A stretch of DNA of 64,000 nucleotides. Origin: Methylobacterium oryzae. Lineage in GTDB: Bacteria; Pseudomonadota; Alphaproteobacteria; Rhizobiales; Beijerinckiaceae. Shown piece by piece: positions 17,161 to 24,639 of the stretch; position 1 is the first letter of the stretch; every line of letters starts with the position of its first letter. The stretch covers positions 2,675,001 to 2,739,000 of the forward strand of contig NZ_CP090349.1 of NCBI RefSeq assembly GCF_021398735.1, given 5' to 3'. Both the position numbers and the translations under genes were made by a program. Under the pieces are notes generated by a model. The model saw nothing but the letters and a program-made list of their open reading frames with translations, ran no database searches and had not been told where the DNA came from.

Positions 17161-17328
17161 GTGGAGAGCGAGACCGCGACGGCTGAGCCCTTCACGATCC
17201 CGACAGGCCACCACGTCGACGTGGCCGAGGCCATCGAAATGCGCTCTCAGGCGACGAGCCTCCGCGCCGGCGCTGCGCTGCACGTGGCCGAGAGCGCGAT
17301 CAACATGAGTTTCCCGAGGACGACATGA
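17161..17328 (+). CDS. Short coupled protein
   Basis: 55 residues from GTG, ending TGA inside the next gene's ATGA. It reads coherently (AEPFTIPTGHHVDVAEAIEM), with GC-rich third codon positions. No family is known, and the ribosome site is weak. The four-base overlap with the gene at 17325 is the main support. Confidence 0.4.
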   Translation: MESETATAEPFTIPTGHHVDVAEAIEMRSQATSLRAGAALHVAESAINMSFPRTT

Positions 17329-17525
17329 GCGACGTGCCCGATCCGAAGCGGAAGGCGATCGCCGACAGCGTGCTGGTTCGTCTCAGCACGTTCGCGTTGG
17401 GCATCGGCCTGTACGACGGCATCGCCCGGAGCATCGTCGAGAAGGCGGTCGCCGACATGCCGGAGGCCACCGTCGAGCAGGTCGCGGCGGCGGCGCGGAT
17501 GATGATGCTGTTCGTGTCGGGCTGA
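17325..17525 (+). CDS. Small hypothetical protein
   Basis: 66 residues. It looks like a compact helical protein (VLVRLSTFALGIGLYDGIAR, then VAAAARMMMLFVSG). GAGGACGAC precedes the ATG. It overlaps the preceding 55-residue frame and lies 58 bp before the HD-hydrolase gene, so the three may be one unit. Family not recognised. Confidence 0.55.
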   Translation: MSDVPDPKRKAIADSVLVRLSTFALGIGLYDGIARSIVEKAVADMPEATVEQVAAAARMMMLFVSG

Positions 17526-17583
17526 GAGCGGTACATGGCCGGGACAGCGACCCTGCTGGCGTATCCGGTGAAGGGATGACCGC

Positions 17584-18132
17584 GTGATCCTGCCTCCCCT
17601 CCGCCGGACCGCGGCCGACGCGCGGACGGTGGCCACCGTCGCCCACGACGGCCAAGTCGACAAGGCCGGCAGGCCGTATATCGAGCATCTTGCGCGCGTG
17701 GCTGCCGGCGTGCTCGGGCTGTCGGAAGGGTGCCCGTTCTGGTCCGACCTGGAGCGGGACGAGGCGCTGCAGGCCGCGTGGCTGCACGATGTGGTCGAGG
17801 ACACCCGCTACGGGTTCGGGGACTTGGCCAAGGAGGGCTTCAGCGACAACGTGCTGACCTCGGTCGCCATGCTCACGAAGCCCGGAGGTCGCGTCACCTA
17901 CGCGGCCTGGATCAACAACATCGCGAAAGTGGGCACCCTCCGGGCGACCCTCGTCAAGCTCGCCGACCTCGAGGACAATTCGGATCCCGGGCGTCTGGCG
18001 CTCCTGCCCGCGGAGACCCGCGAGCGGCTTCATCTCAAGTACGAGCCTGCCAAGGCAATCCTGCGCGCGGCGGCGGCGGCGAAGGGCTGGCTCGGTTCAC
18101 CGACGACGGTCGAAGGCAGCGGGCCGCGTTAG
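17584..18132 (+). CDS. HD-domain phosphohydrolase, RelA/SpoT (MESH1)-like
   Basis: 182 residues from GTG with AAGGG upstream. VAHDGQVDKAGRPYIEHLARV at the start supplies the first His and the conserved RPYIEH of SpoT-type HD enzymes. WLHDVVEDTRY gives HD, and LVKLADLEDNSDP gives the second Asp. All metal-binding HD positions look intact. Stand-alone enzymes of this group remove pyrophosphate from (p)ppGpp or related nucleotides. There is no synthetase domain. It sits in the acquired segment next to ArdC, so a role in an element or in defence is possible but unproven. Confidence 0.8.
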   Translation: MILPPLRRTAADARTVATVAHDGQVDKAGRPYIEHLARVAAGVLGLSEGCPFWSDLERDEALQAAWLHDVVEDTRYGFGDLAKEGFSDNVLTSVAMLTKPGGRVTYAAWINNIAKVGTLRATLVKLADLEDNSDPGRLALLPAETRERLHLKYEPAKAILRAAAAAKGWLGSPTTVEGSGPR

Positions 18133-18185
18133 CCCAGCGCCTTGCCCATGCGGCGAAGCTTCGCGCGACCGGCGCCGTCCCGCTG

Positions 18186-18503
18186 TCACGGCCGCGGCAT
18201 GCGCGGCGACCCGCGCCGCGACACCCCTGATAGCTCGGCGCCGAACCGCCCGCGCGCGTGCACCGCGACAGCGAAGCCGCCGTCGACGGTCAGATGGAGA
18301 AGCCGCTCGTCCATCTCGGTCAGCATGGGGTCGGGCTTCACGCGATCGACCAGCCCGTCATCGATCGAGGTCGGCCAGACGACGTGCACCTCCCGGAATG
18401 TCACAGCGAACAGGATCGTCAGCATGAACGGCACCCGGTGGCCGAAGCTGTCCCCGAAGAGCAGCGGCCGCCCGCGACCAAGGCCCGGACAATCGAGGGA
18501 AGG
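18186..18503 (-). pseudogene. Fragment of an AlgX/AlgJ-type SGNH hydrolase gene
   Basis: The minus-strand frame is open from a TGA at 18504-18506 to the stop at 18186 and reads as family sequence before any start codon. LLFGDSFGHRVPFML carries the GDSF catalytic serine block, followed by HVVWPTSIDD and KPDPMLTEMDERLL, the pattern of alginate O-acetyltransferase-like SGNH domains (PDxV..E..ER.L). Only the C-terminal third is present and there is no ribosome site, so this is a remnant. Third codon positions are strongly GC, so decay is recent. Confidence 0.55.
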
Positions 18504-18593
18504 TCAAATCATCCTCTTCCTAGATCTTGGACGTGCGCCAGCGCACGCGATTTACAATGCTCGCGGTTCGCGCGCGGATGAAGAGCCGATCAT

Positions 18594-18839
18594 GTGAACG
18601 TTAATACAAGGGGCCTCGATCTCTGGGGGCATCGCGTGAGCCGTACGTATCCGAACACTCGCAGAGGGCGAGCTTTGCTGTTCAGCCGTCAAGCTGAGCC
18701 GACCATTCGGACGTCGGATCTGGTGGGAGCCACGGCCGGGGTCGCACTCTTGGGCGGCCTGTGCTTGCTGCTCGTGGCCCTGCTCACGAGCGAGGCCCAG
18801 GGGTTCACGGATCTCACGTCGATCCTCACGGACAGCTAG
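18594..18839 (+). CDS. Possible small membrane protein
   Basis: 81 residues from GTG. A basic N-terminus is followed by one hydrophobic helix (VGATAGVALLGGLCLLLVALLT) and a short tail. There is no clear ribosome site, and GTG at 18636 is an alternative start. Weakly supported. Confidence 0.35.
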   Translation: MNVNTRGLDLWGHRVSRTYPNTRRGRALLFSRQAEPTIRTSDLVGATAGVALLGGLCLLLVALLTSEAQGFTDLTSILTDS

Positions 18840-19303
18840 AGTAATACCCGACCCTGTTGCGGCCGGACGCGCGCCCGCTTCCGGGCCGCGTGACGGTGTC
18901 GCGCATCCCGGTCAGGCTGCCGCACGTCGCGCGGGCGGCACCGCTCCCGCGGCGCGGGTCCCAACGAGGCGCCCGGTTCCGGCAGCGGCGAGGCCGCGGG
19001 TTCCAGGTCCCGGCCGTTCGTCCCGCCCCGACCCGCCTCGGCCCTCGACCGCGCGCCGGATTCCTGCACGATGGGCGATCGGGACGCGAGGACGCGGGCG
19101 GCGCCCGCCGCCCTGGCGCGGGACAGCACTCCGGAAGACCATCGCGGCTCGGCGGGAGGCGGTTTCGCGGCGCCCGAGGGGCACGCGGCGATCGCCGACG
19201 GCGGTTCGCACAGGCGTTCGGTCGGAAGAGCGTTGAAACGCGGCCGCCATTCGGAAAGGCTCGCTCCGCCCTATCCGCATCGCCCCCCGGAGGTGAAGAC
19301 CCT
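18840..19303 (+). other. Intergenic region before the antiporter gene
   Basis: 464 bp of very high GC without a supported gene. The antiporter frame is open back to 18857, but that upstream part is arginine-rich and non-family-like. The promoter of the antiporter gene should lie here; no recognisable site was seen. Confidence 0.4.
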
Positions 19304-21178
19304 GTGCCGCACGCGACCGAACTGATCGCCATCATCGCCCTCGGGCTGACCCTCGCCTTCATCTGCGGGATGGTCGCGCAGCGCCTCAGGCTGCCGCCGC
19401 TGGTCGGGTACCTGGTCGCGGGCGTCCTCGTCGGCCCCTACACGCCGGGCTTCGTGGGCGACAGCAACCTCACGGGCCAGCTCGCCGAGATCGGCGTCAT
19501 CCTGCTGATGTTCGGGGTCGGGCTGCACTTCTCGTTCAAGGACCTGATGGCCGTGCGCGCCATCGCCCTGCCCGGAGCGGTGGTGCAGATCGCGGCGGCG
19601 ACCGCCATGGGGATCGGCCTCGCCTTCGCCTGGGGCTGGACCCTCGGGCAGGGCCTGGTCTTCGGCCTCGCCCTCTCCGTCGCGAGCACGGTGGTCCTGC
19701 TCCGCGCGCTGGAGGAGCGCGGCCTCCTCGACACGGACAACGGCCGCATCGCGGTGGGCTGGCTCATCGTCGAGGATCTGGCGATGGTGCTGACCCTCGT
19801 GGTCCTGCCCGCCCTCGCGCCCTCGCTCGGGGGCGAGGCCCGGGGCCTCGGGCACGGCACGGCCCACGCCCTCACGGACCTCGTCGCCCAGCTCGTCGGA
19901 CCGGAGTACGCGCAGAGCCTCGCGCTCACCGTCGTTCTGACGCTCGCCAAGGTCGCGGTCTTCGCGGGGCTGATGCTGGTGGGCGGACGCCGCTTCGTGC
20001 CCTGGCTGCTCGACCAGGCGGCGCGCACCGGCTCGCGGGAGCTGTTCACCCTAGCGGTCCTGGCCCTGGCCCTGGGCATAGCCTTCGGCTCGGCGGAGCT
20101 GTTCGGGGTCTCCTTCGCCCTCGGGGCCTTCTTCGCCGGGATGGTGCTCGCCGAGTCCGATCTCAGCCATCAGGCGGCCGCCGATTCGCTGCCGCTGCAG
20201 GACGCCTTCGCGGTCCTGTTCTTCGTGTCGGTCGGGATGCTGTTCGATCCGGGGATCCTCCTGCGCGCGCCGCTCTCGGTCCTGGCGGTGCTCGGCGTCA
20301 TCATGGTCGGCAAGTCCCTCGCGGCCGTCGCCATCGTGCTGGCCTTCCGGCACCCGCTCGGCACGGCCCTGACGATCGCCGCGAGCCTCGCCCAGATCGG
20401 CGAGTTCTCCTTCATCCTGGTATCGCTCGGCCTGTCGCTGAAGCTGCTGCCCGAGGAAGGCCGCAACCTGATCCTGGGCGGAGCCCTGCTGTCGATCACG
20501 CTGAACCCGCTCTTCTTCGCCCTGGCAGCGCGGATCGAGCAGGTCTTCGCTGACCGGCCGGACCTTGCCGCCCGCTTCGCGCGCAAAGGCGCGGCCGACG
20601 TCGCCATCTCGGGCGGGGAGCCGCCGCGACGGGACCACGTCGTGATCATCGGCTTCGGGCGCGTCGGCAGCAGCATCGGCGCGACGCTGGAGACCTGGGA
20701 CCTGCCCTACGTGGTGGTGGAGCGCGACCGGCGCCGCGTGCTGGCCCTGCGCGCGGCCGGCACGCAGGCCGTGTTCGGCGACGCGACCGCGCCCGGCATC
20801 CTCGAGGCGGCCGGTATCGGCACCGCGCGCCTGCTCGTCGTCGCCACGCCCGACGCGCATCAGGCCCGTCGCCTCGTTGAGGCCGCGCGCGCCGCCAACC
20901 CGGGGATCGACACCGTGGTCCGCACGCACAGCGAGGCGGAACGTCGGCATCTCGAGGAGGACGGCGTCGGCCTCGTGCTGATGGGCGAGCGGGAGCTGGC
21001 CCTCGGCATGTCCTTCTACGCGCTGCGCAGTCTCGGCGTGCGCGAAGGCGAGGCGCGCGTCTTCATCGATACGGCGCGCGCGGAGAGCCGGAGCGACGCG
21101 GAGGTCACCGTCGGGCCGGTGAAGGGGACCCCCGAGCTGCGCCATCAGCACGACCGCGACGGGGCGGACCTGTCGTGA
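19304..21178 (+). CDS. Kef/YbaL-type cation:proton antiporter with RCK domain
   Basis: 624 residues from GTG, with GGAGGTGAAG before it. Residues 1-400 form about 12 membrane helices of the CPA2 exchanger family (PPLVGYLVAGVLVGPYTPGF near the N-terminus and SFALGAFFAGMVLAESDLSH mid-protein). Residues 440-560 are a TrkA-N Rossmann domain (VVIIGFGRVGSSIGATL) that would bind NAD(H) or another nucleotide and gate K+ or Na+ exchange for H+. No KefF/KefG ancillary gene adjoins. The upstream in-frame extension was discarded because it lacks family sequence. Confidence 0.92.
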   Translation: MPHATELIAIIALGLTLAFICGMVAQRLRLPPLVGYLVAGVLVGPYTPGFVGDSNLTGQLAEIGVILLMFGVGLHFSFKDLMAVRAIALPGAVVQIAAATAMGIGLAFAWGWTLGQGLVFGLALSVASTVVLLRALEERGLLDTDNGRIAVGWLIVEDLAMVLTLVVLPALAPSLGGEARGLGHGTAHALTDLVAQLVGPEYAQSLALTVVLTLAKVAVFAGLMLVGGRRFVPWLLDQAARTGSRELFTLAVLALALGIAFGSAELFGVSFALGAFFAGMVLAESDLSHQAAADSLPLQDAFAVLFFVSVGMLFDPGILLRAPLSVLAVLGVIMVGKSLAAVAIVLAFRHPLGTALTIAASLAQIGEFSFILVSLGLSLKLLPEEGRNLILGGALLSITLNPLFFALAARIEQVFADRPDLAARFARKGAADVAISGGEPPRRDHVVIIGFGRVGSSIGATLETWDLPYVVVERDRRRVLALRAAGTQAVFGDATAPGILEAAGIGTARLLVVATPDAHQARRLVEAARAANPGIDTVVRTHSEAERRHLEEDGVGLVLMGERELALGMSFYALRSLGVREGEARVFIDTARAESRSDAEVTVGPVKGTPELRHQHDRDGADLS

Positions 21179-21257
21179 CGCGGGACCGCGGGGGCGGCCC
21201 GGTCGTGGCCGCTCCCACACGGGGCAGCGGCGGATGTCGGCGGCCGGGGGGCCGCCG

Positions 21258-22436
21258 TCAGAGGTAGCTCAGGACCGGCGATGTCGAGGCCCGCTTCAGG
21301 CGCACCATGGCGCGGCACGCCAGCCAGAGGGGAACGCTCACGGCGGCCGCGACGAGCCAGAGCGCGAGGGGCGAGCCGGCCTCCACCCGTCCCGACGCCC
21401 CGGCGAGGCCCAGCGCCACCGCGCCGTCGTAGAGGACGCGCAGCAGCGCGAGGTGGAGCAGGTAGAAGAACAGCGGCGCGCCGCCGAAGACGCGCAGGCC
21501 GCCGAGGAGCCGCTGCGGCATCACCTCGAACAGCGCCAGCAGGCCGAGACCGAGGCCGAGGGTCAGCAGCAGGAAGTCGGCCGAGGGCGGGTACTTGGTC
21601 AGGTTGACGAAGGACAGCACCGTGGCGAGCGGCGTGGCCCCCGCCTGCCACGGCACCGGCTCGCCGTAGCCGTTGAGCCCGCGCAGGACGAGGAAGCCGA
21701 CCAGGGCGGCCGCCCCCAGCCCGAGGAGCCCCGCGCGTCGGCGCGCGGCGTCGACACCGCCGGCGAAGAGCGGCCCCAGGGCGTAGCCGGCCGCGATCAC
21801 GCCGATCCAGGGCAGGAGCGGGTACGAGGTCCGCGCCAGCCCGCCCCAGGGCAGCGCGATCATCCCGCGCTGGTGCAGGATCGACCAGAGCACGTAGCCG
21901 GGCTCGTCCGCCCGGATCGCGACCCCGTCCAGCAGGTTGTGGCCGAGCATGAGCGCCAGGGCCCCGGCCATGAGGGCGGCCCGCGGCAGCCAGAGCAGGC
22001 CGGCCAGCGCCACCATGCAGAGACCGATCACCCAGATCACCTGCAGGTACAGGATCGGCGGCCGGACGCTGCCGGCCCAGGCGAAGTTGACGAGCGTCAC
22101 TTCCAGCAGGATCAGCAGCAGACCGCGCTTGAGCAGGAAGGCGGCGGTCGCCCGCGCGCCGTGCCTCTGCCCGTAGAGGCACGCCGAGAGGCCGGTGAGC
22201 AGGACGAAGACCGGCGCGCAGAGGTGCGAGGCAGCCCGTGTCAGGACCAGGTCGGGCGGCGTCGCGGCGAGGTCCATCGGGTCGCGGACCTGCGCGTGAA
22301 GGTAGAAGAACTCCCGCACGTGGTCGACGAGCATCAGCAGCATCACCAGCCCGCGCAGGGCGTCGATGGAGCCGACGCGCCGCGATGCCGCCGGACCGCC
22401 GGGCGCGGCGGCGGGCGCCCAGGACGATGCGACCAT
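21258..22436 (-). CDS. YeiB/DUF1624-like membrane protein (heparan-alpha-glucosaminide acetyltransferase fold)
   Basis: 392 residues, about 10 membrane helices. The opening RVGSIDALRGLVMLLMLVDH is the family signature, and a His in VDHVRE lies at the position of the catalytic histidine of the acetyltransferase relatives. Further helices carry LPWIGVIAAGYALGP and APLFFYLLHLALLR. Relatives move acyl groups across the membrane or have no known role. The gene converges on the antiporter gene and follows the AraC gene on the same strand, 357 bp away. Substrate unknown. The ATG at 22434-22436 lacks a strong ribosome site. Confidence 0.8.
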   Translation of the reverse strand: MVASSWAPAAAPGGPAASRRVGSIDALRGLVMLLMLVDHVREFFYLHAQVRDPMDLAATPPDLVLTRAASHLCAPVFVLLTGLSACLYGQRHGARATAAFLLKRGLLLILLEVTLVNFAWAGSVRPPILYLQVIWVIGLCMVALAGLLWLPRAALMAGALALMLGHNLLDGVAIRADEPGYVLWSILHQRGMIALPWGGLARTSYPLLPWIGVIAAGYALGPLFAGGVDAARRRAGLLGLGAAALVGFLVLRGLNGYGEPVPWQAGATPLATVLSFVNLTKYPPSADFLLLTLGLGLGLLALFEVMPQRLLGGLRVFGGAPLFFYLLHLALLRVLYDGAVALGLAGASGRVEAGSPLALWLVAAAVSVPLWLACRAMVRLKRASTSPVLSYL

Positions 22437-22793
22437 CAGGAGCGCGCCACCGTGCCGAGGGTGCCCCGCGGGGGAGCGCCGATGTCGGCTCGGACACCGC
22501 CGGCGATCGCGCGGAATGCCGGCGACCATCGAGCGGCGCGGTCCTGGCGGCGGCTCGCACGGGCACCGGCCTGCGCGCGGAGGGCCTGCGGATCGGTGAT
22601 CAGGACGTTCTCCTGCGCGAGGGGCCGTGGCGCGTCGGTCGCGCCGCGGCGGGTGACGGGGTCGAGCGCGATTTCGGTCTCGTACCCGAACCCGGCCTCG
22701 GGGCGAAGGGCCGGCTGTCCCCGTCGATGCCGGTGCCGGACCGGAAGGAAGCCGCCTCGCCGTGTCGGGGGCACGACGGCCAGCCGGCCCGGA

Positions 22794-23699
22794 TCACGGC
22801 ACCGGCCGCTCGCGGGCGTACCGGACCGGCGGCCGGCCGACGTGCCGGGCGAAGGCGACGCTGAACGTGCTCGCCGAGCTGTAGCCCACCCGCGCGGCCA
22901 CCTCGGCCATCCCGACCGCCTCGCGGCTCAGCAGATCCTTCGCCAGCGCCATCCGCCACGCCAGCAGGTACTCCATCGGGGCGACCCCGACCGCGCGGCG
23001 GAACCGCTCGAAGAACGTGGACCGGGAGAGGCCCGCCTCGCGCGCGAGCGCGGCCACCGTCCAGCTCGCCGTCGGCCGGTCGTGCATCCGCCGCAGCGCG
23101 GCGGCGAGCCGGTCGTCGGCGAGGCCGCGCAGCAGTCCCGAGGGCGCCGCCGGCCCGGCGGTGGCGCGGAGCGCCTCGATCAGCACGACCTCCAGCAGGC
23201 GCGCCAGGACCACGTCGCGGCCCGGCCGGTCGGCGCGGGTCTCCTCGTTCACGAGGCCGAGCAGAGTGGTCAGCCGGGCGGCGCCGCGCACATGGACATA
23301 CCGGGGCAGCAGCGAGACGAGCAGATCCGCGTCGCTCGACGCGAAGACGCAGTGGCCCACGAGCATCCGGACATTCGGCGGCCCCTCGGCGTCGCCGAGC
23401 CGGAACACGCCGGGGCTCACAGCGACGGGACGCTGCGCTGCGCGCCGCGGGGGCGGCGGCTCGAGGCTGGTGGTGGTGAACGCGTGGGCCGCGGGGATGA
23501 GGACGAAGTCGCCCTCTCCGAGCACGATCCCGGCCTCGCCGTCGATCGCGAGGCGGCACCCGCCCTCGAGCACGGCGGCGTAGAACGGAAGCCCGGAATC
23601 CGTGCGCCGCACCGCCCAGTGACCGCAGCCGGTGACGAGCTTGGACAGCGGGGCGCTCGGCCGGAGGAGGCCGACCACCTGGGTGAGCGGATCGGGCAT
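22794..23699 (-). CDS. AraC-family regulator with cupin N-terminus
   Basis: 301 residues. Residues 15-190 form the cupin-like ligand domain of the AraC_binding_2/cupin_6 type (LPFYAAVLEGGCRLAIDGEA). Residues 205-298 hold two helix-turn-helix motifs (WTVAALAREAGLSRSTFFER, then MAEVAARVGYSSASTFSVAF). This group usually controls a divergent oxidoreductase gene, and here a short-chain dehydrogenase starts 96 bp away on the other strand. The inducer is unknown. Confidence 0.92.
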   Translation of the reverse strand: MPDPLTQVVGLLRPSAPLSKLVTGCGHWAVRRTDSGLPFYAAVLEGGCRLAIDGEAGIVLGEGDFVLIPAAHAFTTTSLEPPPPRRAAQRPVAVSPGVFRLGDAEGPPNVRMLVGHCVFASSDADLLVSLLPRYVHVRGAARLTTLLGLVNEETRADRPGRDVVLARLLEVVLIEALRATAGPAAPSGLLRGLADDRLAAALRRMHDRPTASWTVAALAREAGLSRSTFFERFRRAVGVAPMEYLLAWRMALAKDLLSREAVGMAEVAARVGYSSASTFSVAFARHVGRPPVRYARERPVP

Positions 23700-23795
23700 T
23701 CTCGGACGCTCGCCAATGCGAAACGGACTTGCGCACGTATCAGGTCCGGCCCGCGCTCCCTATCACCCCGTTGCCGCTTCTGCACGGGAGTTCCC

Positions 23796-24542
23796 ATGAA
23801 CACGATCCTGATCACCGGCTGCTCGTCCGGCTTCGGCCTGGAGACGGCCCGCACCTTCCTCGAACGGGGCTGGCGCGTGGTCGCCACGATGCGCGGGCCG
23901 CGGAGCGACCTGCTCGCGCCCTCCGATCGTCTGAGCATCCTGCCGCTCGACGTGACCGACCACGACAGCATCGACCGCGCGGTCGCGGCGGCCGGACCGG
24001 TCGACGCGCTGGTCAACAACGCCGGCGTCGGGCTCCTGAACGCGCTGGAGGGCGTCTCGATGGACGCCGCGCGGGAGGTGTTCGAGACCAACACCCTCGG
24101 CACCATCGCGATGACCCGAGCGGTGCTGCCGCAGTTCCGGGCGCGCCGCGCGGGCGTCGTCGTCAACGTGACGTCGAGCGTGACGCAGCGCCCGCTGCAC
24201 CTGCTGTCCGTCTACACGGCGAGCAAGGCGGCGGTGAACGCCTTCACCGAGTCCCTGGCGCTGGAACTCGAACCGTTCGGCATCCGCGCCCGGCTGGTCA
24301 TTCCCGGACGGTCCCCGGAGACCGCGTTCGGCGCCAACGCGCGCGCCCGCATGGGCATGGACATCCCCGAAGCCTACGCGGCGGTGGCCGCGAAGGTCTT
24401 CGCCGGCATCCAGCAGGCGGACGGGGACCTGACCCGGTCCTCGGACGTGGCGGAGGCGGTGTGGCGCGCGGCGACCGACCCATCGTGCCCCATGCGTCTG
24501 CCCGCCGGTGCCGACGCGGTGGCGTGGGCCAAGGCGAGCTGA
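23796..24542 (+). CDS. Short-chain dehydrogenase/reductase
   Basis: 248 residues. ILITGCSSGFGLETAR is the NAD(P)-binding TGxxxGxG loop, LVNNAGVG follows, and VYTASKAA holds the catalytic Tyr and Lys, with TSS upstream supplying the Ser. It oxidises or reduces an unknown alcohol or ketone. GGGAG precedes the ATG. It is divergent from the AraC regulator and probably its target. Its stop lies inside an 11-bp tandem repeat. Confidence 0.92.
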   Translation: MNTILITGCSSGFGLETARTFLERGWRVVATMRGPRSDLLAPSDRLSILPLDVTDHDSIDRAVAAAGPVDALVNNAGVGLLNALEGVSMDAAREVFETNTLGTIAMTRAVLPQFRARRAGVVVNVTSSVTQRPLHLLSVYTASKAAVNAFTESLALELEPFGIRARLVIPGRSPETAFGANARARMGMDIPEAYAAVAAKVFAGIQQADGDLTRSSDVAEAVWRAATDPSCPMRLPAGADAVAWAKAS

Positions 24543-24582
24543 GGGCGGGCTGAGGGCGAGCTGAGAGCTGGCTGAGGGCGGC
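24539..24582 (+). repeat. Four tandem 11-bp units across a stop codon
   Basis: CTGAGGGCGGG, CTGAGGGCGAG, CTGAGAGCTGG and CTGAGGGCGGC lie head to tail. The TGA of the first unit is the stop of the dehydrogenase gene. Because 11 is not a multiple of three, the copies place TGA in all three frames. Confidence 0.9.
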
Positions 24583-24639
24583 GGCGAACCGCGCAGGCCC
24601 CGGCCCGGAGGTCCGGGATCCCGACGCGGGAGCCCGGGC

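Noticed and set aside
19304..21178. Kef antiporter start extended to 18857
   Set aside because: The extra 149 codons are Arg/Pro-rich with no membrane sequence, and GTG 19304 has a strong ribosome site.
21234..24542. A 1,102-codon open frame on the plus strand
   Set aside because: It contains the real dehydrogenase only from 23796. The upstream part lies antisense to the YeiB-like and AraC genes and has no ribosome site or protein-like sequence.
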